Shown here in pieces: positions 9,950 to 20,995 of a DNA stretch of 64,000 nucleotides; positions within the stretch are counted from its first letter, which is position 1, and the number at the start of each line of letters is the position of its first letter. Made by a program: the position numbers and the translations under genes. The DNA comes from Flaveria trinervia. Lineage: Eukaryota > Streptophyta > Magnoliopsida > Asterales > Asteraceae. Location: positions 16,665,294-16,729,293 of the forward strand of contig CM046456.1 in the NCBI GenBank assembly GCA_025506515.1, written 5' to 3'. A model generated the notes under the pieces. The model was given only the letters and a program-made list of their open reading frames with translations, was not told where the DNA came from and did not search any database.

Positions 9950-10860
9950 CTGCGTCATTTATCAACATATGACTTCTGTCTATCTTTGGTTGCCTTCATA
10001 AAGGCTTTGATCTTTTCAATCTTCTCAGTCGTAGCCTCGATTACCTCGATGCTTCCCAATTCCTTCTGACCAATATCACCCCAACAAACGGCGTTCTGCA
10101 TCTCCTACCGTATAGCATCTCATATGGTGGCATACCAATACTGCATGATAGTTTTGTTATAGGAGAATTCGGCTAACGGTAAGTGGTCATCCCAACTTCC
10201 ACCAAAATCAATCACACATGCCCGAGCATGTCTTCCATGTCTGAATGGTCCTTTCTGACTGACCATCGGTTTGGGGATGATAAGCCGTGCTAATATGTAA
10301 CCTCGTCCCCATAGTGTCGTGGAATTTCTTCCAAAATTTAGATGTAAACCGAGTGTCGCGATCAGACACAATAGACACCGGCACACCATGACGAGTTACA
10401 ATTTCCTTGATGAACAGATCGGCCAACCTCTCAGATGAATACGTCTCGCGGATCGGTAGAAAGTGAGCACTCTTCGTCAAACGATCAACTATCACCCATA
10501 TGGCATCATACCCTTTCGGAGTACTGGCAGCTTCGTAATGAAGTCCATGGTGATGTGCTCCCACTTCCATTCCGGTATATCCAAGGTTGGATCTTCCCAT
10601 ACGGCTTTTGATGCTCTGCCTTCACCTGTAAGCAAGTAAGCACTTACTCACATACTCCACCATGTCACGCTTCATACCGGCCACCAATAATCTTTCTTCA
10701 TATCTTGGTACATTTTCGTGGCACCAGGTGAATAGAGTATCGAGTCTTGTGAGCTTCATCCATTATCTTCACCCGTAGATCCCCAAAACAGGAATCCACA
10801 CACGACCGAATCGGGTCCTAACACCGAGTGTGTTTTCACCCAACTCCCCAACCAGACCTC
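9950..10860 (-). pseudogene. Element A integrase core
   Basis: Minus-strand integrase, which would insert the cDNA. The catalytic block is at 10208-10600: VIVDRLTKSAHFLPI, IVSDRDTRFTS (second Asp) and HPQTDGQSERTIQ (Glu). The first-Asp segment that reads MDFITK in D is shifted here, where it appears as MGRSNLGYTGMEVGAHHHG. Downstream, LPLAEFSYN is read in another frame (10120-10389). The zinc-binding N-terminus (about 10600-10860) has lost its frame. At least three frame changes. Confidence 0.85.
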
Positions 10861-11450
10861 TCATTCTTTCAGAGTTAGATGATCTTGTTTAAACGGCTCA
10901 TCTTGGAACTCTTTGACCTGCTTCATTACATCAGAGGTCATGATCAACTGATATGCTTTCACCCGAATCGGCTCGGGTCTCTCCTTCCGGCTAAGGGTGT
11001 CAGCCACTACATTGGCCTTGCCCGGATGGTAGTGGATCTCACAATCATAGTCCTTTATAAGATCCAACCATCGTCTCTGCCTCATGTTCAGATCCTTCTG
11101 CTCGAAGAAGTACTTCAGACTCTTGTGGTCAGTGAACATGGTGCACTTCGTCTCGTAGAGGTAGTGCCTCCAAATCTTCAACGCAAAGACCACGCTGCTA
11201 GCTCCAAGTCATGAGTAGGATAATTGACCTCATGAACCTTTAACTGTCGAGATGCATAGGCTATAACCTTTCCTCTTTGCATTACACACACCCCCACCCT
11301 GAGTAGGAAGCATCAGAATAAACCACCAGATCTTCGCTTCCATCGGGTAATGACAGAACAGAGCTTGAGTCAATCTTGCCTTCAACTCTTCGAACGCCTT
11401 CTCTTGAGCTTGACCCCATACGAACTTCACATCCCTTCGGGTCAGCTTAG
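10861..11450 (-). pseudogene. Element A RNase H
   Basis: Minus-strand RNase H, which would degrade the RNA template. FALKIWRHYLYETKCT, the catalytic TDHKSL and NVVADTLSRKERPE are at 10861-11193. The N-terminal part, with the first Asp and the LELA glutamate, is frameshifted across 11194-11340. All motif residues still visible are of the functional type. Confidence 0.85.
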
Positions 11451-12310
11451 TTAGTGGAGAAGCAATCTTAGAGAAGTCTTGGATAAATCTTCTATAGTAG
11501 CCCGCCAAACCAAGAAACTACGAATCTCGGATGGCGTCTTTGGTGACCTCCATTGCATAACCGCCTCCACTTTCGCCGGGTCCACCATTATCCTGTCAGG
11601 ATTCACCACATGACCCAAAAATTGAACTTCGCGCAACCAAAACACGCACTTGGAGAATTTAGCATACAATTTCTCCCTTCTTAACGTCTCTAGAACCTCC
11701 CGAATGTGACCGGCATGCTCTACTTCGCTCCTCGAGTAAATCAGGATATCATCAATAAAAACAATCACTGATTTATCCAGCATCGGCCGACACATACGAT
11801 TCATCAAATCCATAAAAGCAGCTAGCGCGTTGGACAAACCAAAGGACATGACAAGAAACTCATAATGACCATAGCGCGTGCGGAAAGCTGTTTTAGGGAT
11901 ATCTTGTTCCTTTACCTTCAACTGATGATAGCCAGACCGAAGATCTATTCTTGAAACCAACTGGCACCCTGAAGCTGATCGAAAAAATCATCTATTCTCG
12001 GTAAGGGGTATCGGTTCTTCACTGTCAACTTGTTCAGCTCGCGGTAGTCAATGCACATCCTCATACTACCATCCTTCTTCTTTACAAACAGGACCGGAGC
12101 ACCCCAAGGAGAGATACTCGGTCTAATGAACCCCTTATCAAGCAACTCTTGCAACTGTTCCATCAACTCTTTCATCTCCGTCGGAGCTAACCGATATGGT
12201 GCCTTGGCAACAAGTTTGGCACCCGGTATCAGATCAATCTGAAATTCAATTTCTCTGTCAGGTGGTACCCCTGGTAAATCTTCTGGGAATACGTCTGGAA
12301 AGTCACACAC
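11451..12310 (-). pseudogene. Element A reverse transcriptase
   Basis: Minus-strand RT in three frames. The fingers, with FPDVFPEDLPGVPPDREIEF and WGAPVLFVKKKDGSMRMCI, are at 11945-12310. The palm at 11451-11960 has IDLRSGYHQLKVKEQDIPKT and the catalytic FIDD at 11748-11759, which is intact. The connection segment, with YYRRFIQDFSKIASPLTKL, begins at 11508. Motif order and spacing match Tekay RT. Confidence 0.9.
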
Positions 12311-12890
12311 AACCGGTACATCAGACAGTTGTGGTGTTGGTGCTCTACATCCTTTACATAAGCCAAGTAGGCGCTACATCCACGCCTCATACAATTTCCC
12401 GCTACCGGCATTGAGATCACCTTCGGGATCATCGTGACTCGATCACCATAAACCGTTACCAAACTTCCGACAGGCACTGTCAACCGAATCATCTTCTTGC
12501 GACACACAATGTTCGCCTTGAAGTCCTCTAGCCAATCCATCCCAAGAACCAAATCAAAACCACCCAAGGTCATCATGAACGATCTAACACGAAACTTGTG
12601 ACCTTCTAATTCCACCTCACAGTTTTCTATCATCTTCGAAATCCTGGTAGACTTACCTATGGCAGTTTCTACATCAAAAGGCGCATCAACACGTCTACTA
12701 CTAACAGGCAGCTTAGCACAGAAAGCAGCAGAAATAAAACTCCTACTAGCACTAGAATAAAATAGCACAGAAGCTAAAGTTTGGTTCACCAGAAACGTAC
12801 CGGACACGACATCAGGGTCTGTCCTAGCTTCCTCCTGTGTCATGGTAAATGCCCTGGCGCTCGCCCTCAGTCCTTCACCTCCAGTTCTCT
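12311..12890 (-). pseudogene. Element A protease with mutated active site
   Basis: Minus-strand retroviral-type aspartic protease and linker, read from 12894 downward. The conserved block is MTQEEARTDPDVVSGTF, then the active-site region LFYSSASRSFIS at about 12740-12765. Related copies B and D have DSG here; A has YSS, with the catalytic Asp replaced by Tyr (codon 12757-12759). The C-terminal flap-partner motif LVLGMDWL is present. A functional protease is not expected. Confidence 0.85.
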
Positions 12891-14103
12891 TCATCCAGAA
12901 CTCTCAGCCCTCGACTTCTTACAATCCTTACTTACGTGACCCTCTTCACCACAGTTATAGCACCGGACTATACGACAGTCCCTTGCCAGGTGCCCCGCCT
13001 TCCCACATTTGAAGCACAAGTTTGACCCAAACCTACATTCCCCACTGTGCTCCCTTCCACACTTGCCACACCTTTTTGCCCCCGCACTTGATGTGACCAC
13101 ACGGCGATCATCCACTCGTGCCTTCTTATTACCCGTCGAGGCATCACCCCAACCAAACCTCTTCCCCCGCCAATTTCGATCACCACCACTCTTCTTGCCA
13201 CCCTCGGTCACCACCACCGTTCTCTCATCATACAATCTCCCTGCCAAATCCACCGTCGAGCTAAACGTACTCGGCCGGGCAGCTATCATGTGCCTGCGAA
13301 TATCCGTTGGCAAACCCTGAATGTATCTTTTAATCTTTCGTGACAAAGGTGTCACCTGATTCGGCACTAGACGTGCCATCTCGTTGAATTTAGTGGTGTA
13401 CTGCTGGTGCGTCATAGTTCCCGCCTCCAGTTGCAAGAACTCCCTTTCGACCTTGTCCATTTCCCGATAAGGACAAAATTCCTCAATCACCAACTTTCTT
13501 AGCTCAGGCCATTTCATTTTCCCAATGGCTCTACTGCCCTCAGCTTGGACAATGTTGTCCCACCAACACAGGGCTGAATCCACAAAAGAGTGGGTAGCAA
13601 ACTTCACCTCCTGGTCCTCTCGACACTCGCTGATATCGAGAACAGCCTCCATTTCCCTCACCCACCGGTGAGCAGCTGCAGCAGTGCCATTTCCATCGAA
13701 AGTAGGGGGCTTGCATCTCATAAAAGCCCCATAATTGCATCCTCATGCCGTCTCTGGCGCAGGCTCTTCTTCTTCCTCTTCGTCATCAGATAGAACCATT
13801 TCCGGCTCTGGTTATTCCCGTTCTCCAGAGGATCTGTTTCTTTCCTTCCTTTCCCCTTCTCGTACAGCCTTAATAACTCAGTCACCACAGACGGTAAGAT
13901 TGTCTGCATGACCTGATGGACTTCTTCTACAACAGCCTCCTTTACTGAGGCTCTCAGATTGGCACTTTCATCGCCACCCTCTGGATGAGGGGTCTCTGGT
14001 TCTTCATGAACCACTTTCTCCATTCTGGTCTCCCTCTCTTGGGTCGTGGTTCTGCACCGTGACCTCCACCCCGTGAAGCTTTCGAAGATCTACCTCCGGC
14101 CAT
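12891..14103 (-). pseudogene. Element A gag with CCHC knuckles
   Basis: Minus-strand gag, the capsid/nucleocapsid protein. The chosen ATG at 14103 opens MAGGRSSKASRGGG, shared with B and D. Two 1-base losses relative to D (near 14026 and 13877) break the N-terminus. The main gag domain is open at 12891-13721, with FVDSALCWWDNIVQAEG, FLQLEAGTMTHQQY and LSRKIKRYIQGLP. It ends with two CCHC knuckles, CFKCGKAGHLARDC and CYNCGEEGHVSKDC, preceded by CGKCGREHSGEC. Confidence 0.88.
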
Positions 14104-14113
14104 CACACGCACA

Positions 14114-14331
14114 CTGAAAGATTCAAACACCAACACAGTCATTCAAGGGAACAGCTCAGTTTATGTTAAGTATAGAAAGTCCCTAATTACAGTGGCCAGT
14201 TGTGATTAGCTACTTACTTTACTCTTCACACCCCAAGCATTACCTGTCCTGACTACATCAGTATTTAAATCCACATACAACACATAACACATACCATGCG
14301 CACATAAAACCGGTTAACTTTACGAAAATAC
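14114..14331 (-). other. Putative leader intron of element A
   Basis: Minus strand between PBS and gag. Donor CCATCAG|GTATTTTCG at 14331 and acceptor TTTGAATCTTTCAG|TG ending at 14114, 10 nt before the gag ATG. The same pair, with the same 218-nt spacing, is in D (32081-32298), and a similar 223-nt pair is in B (24827-25049). Splicing is inferred from consensus only. Confidence 0.4.
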
Positions 14332-14435
14332 CTGATGGCACGCAGCTACTCATATTGGCATCCCATTCCCTTTCCGTCCCATTCTCAGTTTAAGTAAAGG
14401 TTTATTTTGAAAATTTACCCATTTCACTTAAACTT

Positions 14436-14449
14436 TGGCTCTGATACCA
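14436..14449 (-). promoter_or_regulatory. Element A primer binding site (tRNA-iMet)
   Basis: Minus strand TGGTATCAGAGCCA, complementary to the 3' end of plant initiator Met-tRNA, three bases from the 5' LTR end. It primes minus-strand cDNA. Identical sites lie in B and D. Confidence 0.92.
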
Positions 14450-14452
14450 ACT

Positions 14453-16646
14453 TGTAAGGCCCCGTTCCTGGGACGCTTACAGTTGGGTTCTCATCGCACA
14501 TAAAACGTATAATTACATTTGTATTTCGTAAAAATCGCAGCGGAAAACTAAAACAATCTTTCATTTCCATGTAAATGCTTTTGCAAATTAATACAACATT
14601 CATTACAAAATAGCTTGTTCGCATTACAACGCAAAAACATTAATCAAAAGAATGCCATCCCAAAAGAGCTGAGTAGTCGCCCGTGCCATCCTCAGCAATC
14701 CTTACCTGCCAACTGGAAACACATCAAAATCAGCATTGCTGAGTGAGTTCTAGTTTTATAAATAAAACATACTTTACTTTACATTCGTTCGCGATCATAC
14801 ATCATACGTACATACAGATAATATCATTATTATCTTCGTCATTACGTTCATTAATCTTCGTTCATTCAACGTGTTACATTATCGTTCACCTCTATCTCTA
14901 GATCCGGTCAGACTTTACCCTCTTCGTGGCACTCAGCCACGATTACTGAGGTCGAATGACCAAGATCCTGTTCTGTACATTATTCCGATAATTCATTTAC
15001 GTTCATTCATACTTCGTTCTTTCATACAAAATCTTTCGTTCATTTAAACTTTCGTTCCTTCAAGTCTATTCCGACAACAGGGTCGCTCACCTCATTAACA
15101 ATCCCAACGACTTCGCGCTATCCGAGTCCGTTGCAACCATATAGTTGCTCACCCCAATCGCCAATTTCAACGATAGCATGCTTTCCGAGTCTCTTGCAAC
15201 CATAGGGTTGCTCACCTCATGGCAACTTCACAATAACGCCCTGTCCGAGTCTGTTGCAACCATAGGGGTGCTCACCTCATAGCAACTTCACAATAATGCC
15301 CTGTCCGAGTCTGTTGCAACCATAGGGGTGCTCACCTCATAGCAATCTCAGGATTGCATACCATCCGAGTCTGTTGCAACAACAGGGTTGCTCACCTCAT
15401 TTATGTGCTTGCAAGCCTTTCCTTCGTTCGTTCATCATTCAATAATGTATGCATTCTTACTTTATGTTCCTCTTTTATTATCTTTCACTTTACGTTACAT
15501 AATACTTCATTCATTCATTAACATGACACGTAAAGCTACCAGAAAGATAAACATACATCATAATAAGGAACATATCATACGCAATCATCATCATCATACA
15601 GGGCAACATCATACATACGTAACAAGCCTAAACATGCAACACCATCATCGTCATGCCCAACATGCTCTCTAAGGCCTCAATCATCATCTTACATGCTCTT
15701 ACGAAAACCTTTACGTCAAAACTTACATCTGCCCTTTTCTCCAAAAGTCAGAAGTCAAACTACGCTTCCCACGGGTGCAACAACCCTATTCAGGCGTATG
15801 GACACCCTTCAGTCATGTGGCCTCCATGTGACTGAACATTATGCGAATGAGTACCCAATCGTGCAAATGGACTATGCGGATGAACCTCATGCGAATGGGA
15901 TTAATGCGGATGAGCACTTATGCGACTGGACCTTCAGTCGCATGGCCTCTATGCGACTTGCCTTCCAATCGTGCGAATGGACATTCAATCGTTCGAATGG
16001 ACCCCAATCGTGCGAATGGTCCCCAATCGCACCCTTATCGGCCGTATGGCCTCCATTCGGCCTCCAGTCGGTCGCCTAGCCCTAGCTGATGCAGAATGCA
16101 GTTCATCCCAACTGCAGCCGAGGGTTTTCGGCCTCCAAACCCATCTAAACCCATTTTAAGCCTAAATAGACCATCCTAAACCTTAGGGATGCATACCACA
16201 ACACCATTCAAGCACACACAAGCTCACAATCAAGCGATAAACGCATCATACATACACATACACATACACAAACGGGTCAAACATACACACGCTCCAAAAA
16301 CCCAATTTCAGATGTGTTCCAGCCTCAAAATCGTTAGAAAACAAGTAAAAGTGGGGTTCTAGAACTCACACAAATGAGCACAACAACTAGGGCTTCGATT
16401 TGACTTGCTACACGACGATTTTGGCGACCCGAACCAACCCGAACCACTCTTTTTCTCTTATTCTTCTCCTTTCTCTCTATGAAGTTTGAAATGTGGGGTG
16501 TGTGGGGAGAGTGAGCTGCCCTCTCCCTACTAATATCACCACATTTCCCAACTTTTCTTCGTTGGCGAGTTTGGTCCCTCGACTTTGAACTTTATTTTCT
16601 TTTCTTTCTTCACCGGCATCAAAATAATAAATATTCGGGTGTTACA
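14453..16646 (-). repeat. Element A 5' LTR
   Basis: 2194 bp; TGTAAGG...GTTACA on the plus strand. Nearly identical to 7308-9471, with the same minisatellite (15059-15400), motif cluster (15840-16060) and hairpin (16505-16527). An extra TTCGAATGG/TGCGAATGG unit near 15980 helps explain its greater length. Confidence 0.92.
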
Positions 16647-16929
16647 TTCTGTAAGCTTGCAAGACTTGTTAACATTTGCATTAATGTTCCTCTTCTTTCT
16701 TTATTGCTCTTTCACTTTATTATTACGATATACTTTATGTTACGATAATAACATACCACGTAAAGTCACATACTATAAGTAATAATAATAGCAATAACAA
16801 TAATAAGGAACAATCATAATCAATCATATCATGCATGAAACAACATCATTAATAAGCCCTTAGTCAACCTCGGTCAAAACCCTAAGGCACAGACTCCCAA
16901 AAAAATTCTGTAAAAAAATTTCTAAGTCT

Positions 16930-17300
16930 TAGGCGCATGGGAACTATTTGGGCGCATGGGAACTATTTGGGCGCATGAGCCCTGTTCGGGCGTTTCATCA
17001 CTATGTAGGCGCATCAGCCAACACTTAAGCATTTTCACTTTATGCGCATGAACTATTCAGGTGCATGGACACTTAGGCGCATGGGCCACATGGGCGCATG
17101 GGCACTATTGGGGGACATGGCCTTTTACTTAGTCGTCCAGCTAACATTTCTAGACGCATGGGCCACTATTCAGGCGCATGGACCACTGTTCAGGCGCATG
17201 GGCCACTGTTCAGGCGCATGGGCTACTGTTTGGGCGCATGGATTACACTTAATTATTTCTAAGGCATTTTCAGGCGCATGAGCCTTATCTAGGCGCATAG
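16930..17300. repeat. GCGCATG motif array in B LTR
   Basis: About fifteen copies of (A/G)GGCGCATGG or close variants at irregular spacing of about 15-45 bp. Repeated in solo LTR C (19835-20245, opposite strand), F (60190-60570) and the broken B 5' LTR (34965-35035). Confidence 0.8.
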
Positions 17301-17786
17301 ACCTTCTGTTCAACATATCTCCAGTATGTTTTCAACCCAAATCATCAAATCCATCTGTTCTAAGTTTAATATGGCTATTATAAACATGAATAACCTATAA
17401 GCATTCAAGAATCACATTCATTCATGCACAATACATACGGGCATACATACTCAAACATTTGAAAATCTTTTACATACATTTTCAGCTCCAAGATGTTTGA
17501 AAACAAGTAAGAAACCAGGGTCTAGAACTCACCTGGTGCAACTTGGGTGTTCTTCCTTTTAAGTCGCTTGCAAAGAGTTCAAAACACCTAGAAACAACAT
17601 CCAAACACATACACACGAGCACAAACACAACACATAAGCACATAACCGAGATAAAACCCATCATAAACATGTAAAAAACCATGAATTCTTACCTTGAATT
17701 CGTTCACTTCTTCTTCTTCTTCCACGAGCCGAGAGTTCTCTTATGCTCTCTCTCTCTAAACCGAAGAAATGGTGATGTGAAATGAG

Positions 17787-17806
17787 GGTGGGCAGCCATG
17801 CCCACC
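17787..17806 (-). other. LTR hairpin, element B
   Basis: Perfect 7-bp inverted repeat GGTGGGC / GCCCACC around a 6-nt loop AGCCAT. F has the same stem at 61076-61095, with loop GGCCAT. It corresponds in position to the hairpins of A, C and D. Confidence 0.6.
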
Positions 17807-17930
17807 TTTACACCAACTTTTCAAAGATTTTTTTGTCCTTTTTACACTTTTAGTCCCTACACTTGGACTGAATTGCCTTTCTTTCTTTTATTCTTTATTT
17901 CTTGTCTTCTAAAAATAACCGGGGGTTACA

Positions 17931-17944
17931 AGTCCACCCCCCTT
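17931..17944 (-). promoter_or_regulatory. Element B polypurine tract
   Basis: Minus strand AAGGGGGGTGGACT next to the 3' LTR. Position and composition match the tracts of A, D and F. Confidence 0.85.
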
Positions 17945-17969
17945 ATATAGGTTTCGTCCCCGAAACCTG

Positions 17970-18400
17970 TTATTCCTCAAACAGACGAGGATAATGCTGC
18001 CTCATCTCCTCCTCAGTTTCCCACGTAGATTCGGATCCCTTCCTATGCTTCCATTGTACACGCACAAGAGGAACCACTTTATTTCTCAGCCTTTTCTCTT
18101 TACGATCGATGATTGCCACTGGTTGCTCCATATAATTGAGCCTTTCATTCACTTTGATATCCTACAGAGGAACAATCATGTCTTCATCAGTTATACACTT
18201 CCTCAGATGAGACACATGAAATGTCGGGTAAATCTCACTTAACTCATCTGGCAACTCCAATCTATAGGCCACCTCTCCTACTCGAGCAATAATTCGGAAA
18301 GGTCCTATATATCTTGGGCTCAACTTGCCCCGCTTCCTGAATTTGATGATACCCTTCCAAGGTGAGACTTCAACATAACCCGGTCACCCACCTGGAATTC
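17970..18400 (-). pseudogene. Element B integrase tail: GPY/F and chromodomain-like
   Basis: Minus-strand pol C-terminus. The chromodomain-like part is open at 17970-18152, with ERLNYMEQPVAIIDRKEKR and the ending STWETEEEMRQHYPRLFEE. The family stop TAA is at 17970-17972. Upstream the GPY/F block is in another frame after a 1-base loss near 18365, where the predicted peptide derails at LKSHLGRVSS. Confidence 0.85.
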
Positions 18401-19186
18401 AATTGGTCTACGTCGTTTATCGGCATACAACTTCTGTCTATCCTTGGCTACCTTCAAGAAGGCTTTAATATTTTCGAGCTTCTCAGTCGTAGCCTCAATT
18501 ATCTCGATGCTTCCCAACTCTTTCTGACCAATGGCACCCCAACAAATGGGTGTTCTGCATCTCCTATCGTATAGCATCTCATATGGTGGCATACCAATGC
18601 TAGCATGATAGCTGTTGTTGTATGAGAATTCGGCTAACGGTAAGTGGTCGTCCCAACTTCCACCAAAATTCGATTACACATGCCCGAAGCATGTCCTCCG
18701 ACATCTAGATGGTCCTCTCTGACTGACCATCGGTTTAGGGATGATAAGCCGTGCTAATATGTAACATCGTCCCCATGGCGTCGTGGAATTTCTTCCAGAA
18801 TTTAGACGTAAACTGGGTGTCACGATCAGACACAATGGACACCGGTATACCATGAAAAGTTATAATCTCCTTGATGAACAGGTCAGCCAACCTCTCAGAT
18901 GAATATGTCTCACAGATCGGTAGGAAGTGAGCACTCTTCGTCAAGCGGTCAACAATCATCCATATGGCGTCGTATCCCTTTGGAGTACGGGACAGTTTTG
19001 TAATGAAATCCAAGTGATGTGCTCCCACTTCCATTCCGGTATATCCAAAGGTTGGATCTTCCCATACGGCTTCTGGTGTTCCGCCTTCACCTGTAGCAAG
19101 TAAGGCACTTACTCACATACTCCACCACATCACGCTTCATACCCGGCCACCAATAATCTCTCTTCATATCTTGATACATCTTTGTG
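18401..19186 (-). pseudogene. Element B integrase, catalytic part
   Basis: Minus-strand integrase core. At 18735-19034 it reads LDFITKLSRT (first Asp), MIVDRLTKSAHFLPI, IVSDRDTQFTS (second Asp) and ISTAYHP. The Glu-containing block follows in a shifted frame near 18700. The C-terminal spacer, with CWGAIGQKELGS and ADKRRRPIEFQVGDRVML, is at 18320-18592. The zinc-binding N-terminus is cut from this part by solo LTR C, inserted after 19186. Confidence 0.87.
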
Positions 19187-19309
19187 TGTAACACTCGGTT
19201 ATTTTTCTAAAAGACAAGAAAATTAAGAATAAAAGAAAGAAAAGCTATAAGGTCCAAGTGGAGGGACCAAAAGTGTCCAAAATGACAAAACTTTAGAAAA
19301 GTTGGTGAT

Positions 19310-19337
19310 AAAGGTGGCATGGCCGCCCATCACCTTT
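19310..19337 (+). other. LTR hairpin, solo LTR C
   Basis: Inverted repeat AAAGGTG / CACCTTT, with a further GGC/GCC pairing inside, starting 123 nt from the LTR start. The stem sequence differs from those of A/D and B/F, but the position is the same. Confidence 0.55.
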
Positions 19338-19834
19338 TCTACACCCAATTTTCGGTCATTTTAGAGAGAGAAACAAGGGAAGAAGAGCAGATTTCGGTTT
19401 TGAAGAAGAAGAACAGAAGAAATCGAATTCAAAGTAAGAATTCGTGGCTTTTATGTGTTTTTGACGGGTTTTAGCCCGGTTATGTGATTATGTGCTTATG
19501 TGTTATGTTTGTGCTCGTGTGTATGTGTTTGGATGTTATTTCTAGGTGTGTTGAACTCTTTGAAAGCGGGTTAAAAGGAAGAACACCCAAGTTGCACCAG
19601 GTGAGTTATAGACCCTGGTTTTTACATGTTTTGAAACATATTTAGGGCTGAAAACGTATTAAAATGATTTTTACAAAGTGTATGTGAATACCCGTGTGTA
19701 ATGTGAATGTTGGATGTTAGTTCTGGATGGTTTATAGGCTACTCATGTTTAGAATAGCCACATTATGCTTAGAACTGATAGGTTTGTTGATTAGGGTTGA
19801 AAATATCCTAGAAACATGTTTACAGAATGCTCAT

Positions 19835-20245
19835 GCGCCTAGATAAGTGTTCATACATCTAAAACTGCCTTAGAAAGAATCAAGTGTAAGTCATGCGCCT
19901 AAACAGTAGCTCATGCACCCAAAATTTACCTTAGAAATGTTTAAGTTCTGCTCATGCGCCTGAACAGTGGCCCATGCGCCTAGAAATGTAAGTCGGATGA
20001 CTAAGGGTAGGGCCATATGCCCGAATAGTGCCCATGCGTCCAAGTGGCCCATGAGCCTAAGTGTTCATGCGTCCGAATAGTACCCATGCGCTTAGATTGG
20101 GCTGGAATTTACTAAGTGTTCAGACGTCCAAAAGTCCCCATGCGCCTGAAAGTGGTCCATGCGCCTAAGTGTTCCCCATGCGCCTAAGTGTTCCCCATGC
20201 GCCTGAATAGTGTCCATGCGCCTGCATAGTGCCCATGCACCTAGG
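19835..20245. repeat. CATGCGCC motif array in solo LTR C
   Basis: Some fifteen to twenty copies of CCATGCGCCT-like motifs, often separated by GAATAGTG or AAGTG spacers. It is the reverse complement of the GGCGCATGG array in B and F, consistent with C lying in the other orientation. Confidence 0.8.
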
Positions 20246-20354
20246 ACTTAGAATACTTTTCTGATTTTTGGGGAAAATGTGTAAAGTAGGCTTTGACTTG
20301 GAAAATTCCCGGGGGACTATAAGTTGACTTTTGGGGTCATAGATGGTATGATGG

Positions 20355-20470
20355 GCATGTATGATGATGATGATGATGATGATGCATGATTATGCATGAT
20401 GTATGTTATGTATGTATGATGCCCTATGATGATGTATGTATGGTATGTTATGTTATGTTCCTATGATGAT
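20355..20470. repeat. GATGAT / TATG microsatellite in solo LTR C
   Basis: Runs of (GAT)n followed by ATGTATG-rich sequence. Low complexity only; no other function suggested. Confidence 0.7.
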
Positions 20471-20739
20471 GAATATTTATCTTTCCATGGCTTTATGTGC
20501 TATGTTAATGAATGAACCGAAAGTATTATGTAACGTAAAGTGAAAGATAATGAAAGAGGAACATGATGAATGAATGCATGCATTAACGAATGAATGAACG
20601 TAAAAATTCTTGCAAGCACATGTATGGAGGTTCACACCCAATGAAGGGTGTTAGCTCAACTGTGTGCGGGTTAGCTACCCTAGAAGGATGCACACTAGGG
20701 TCCAATCCTTGTGATTGACCACACTTATGGGATCCTTGC

Positions 20740-20995
20740 CGCTTACCTCAGGTACTGGAGTCAACTTCGTGCACAATGTTCGGGGACTATGATAGACCTC
20801 AGGCCCAGTAACCAGCTTTGTGCACAATGTTCGGGGTATAGCCTATGGCATTGATCCGAAATAAAATGAAAAGATGAACGGTGAATGTACTTGCCTCAGG
20901 TACTGGAGTCAGCTTCGTGCATAATGTTCGGGGTCTATGATAGACCTCAGGCCTAGTAACCAGCTTCGTGCACAATGTTTGGGGTATTGTACATG
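20740..20995. repeat. LTR minisatellite private to C
   Basis: Two blocks of about 145 bp, each built from two related subunits ending GTGCACAATGTTCGGGG (for example 20755-20790, 20808-20840, 20895-20930 and 20955-20990). They occupy the LTR zone where B carries the 22-bp array and A the 60-bp array. Confidence 0.75.

Larger units (their letters stand above)
7308..16646 (-). mobile_element. Tekay-type LTR retrotransposon A (full length, nested in B)
   Basis: Complete minus-strand chromovirus of 9339 bp with two LTRs (7308-9471 and 14453-16646) and an internal region with PBS, gag-pol and PPT. Target duplication is TCCTG (7303-7307) and TTCTG (16647-16651), one mismatch. Removing the element restores the LTR of B. 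The LTR pair is very similar, with scattered substitutions and 1-base indels. Coding capacity is broken by at least eight frame changes, and the protease active site is mutated. Confidence 0.93.
16647..17930 (-). repeat. Element B 3' LTR, second part
   Basis: Continuation of B's 3' LTR after the TSD of element A (16647-16651). The conserved AAGCTTGCAAGACTTGTT joins to the sequence at 7307. It carries an array of GGCGCATGG motifs at 16930-17300, the consensus donor CAG|GTGAGT (minus) at 17527-17535, and a perfect hairpin at 17787-17806, 124 nt from the LTR start. Confidence 0.88.

Noticed and set aside
14436..14449. tRNA-like text TGGCTCTGATACCA before each 5' LTR
   Set aside because: Only the 3'-end complement is present; no cloverleaf. 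It is a primer binding site, not a tRNA gene.
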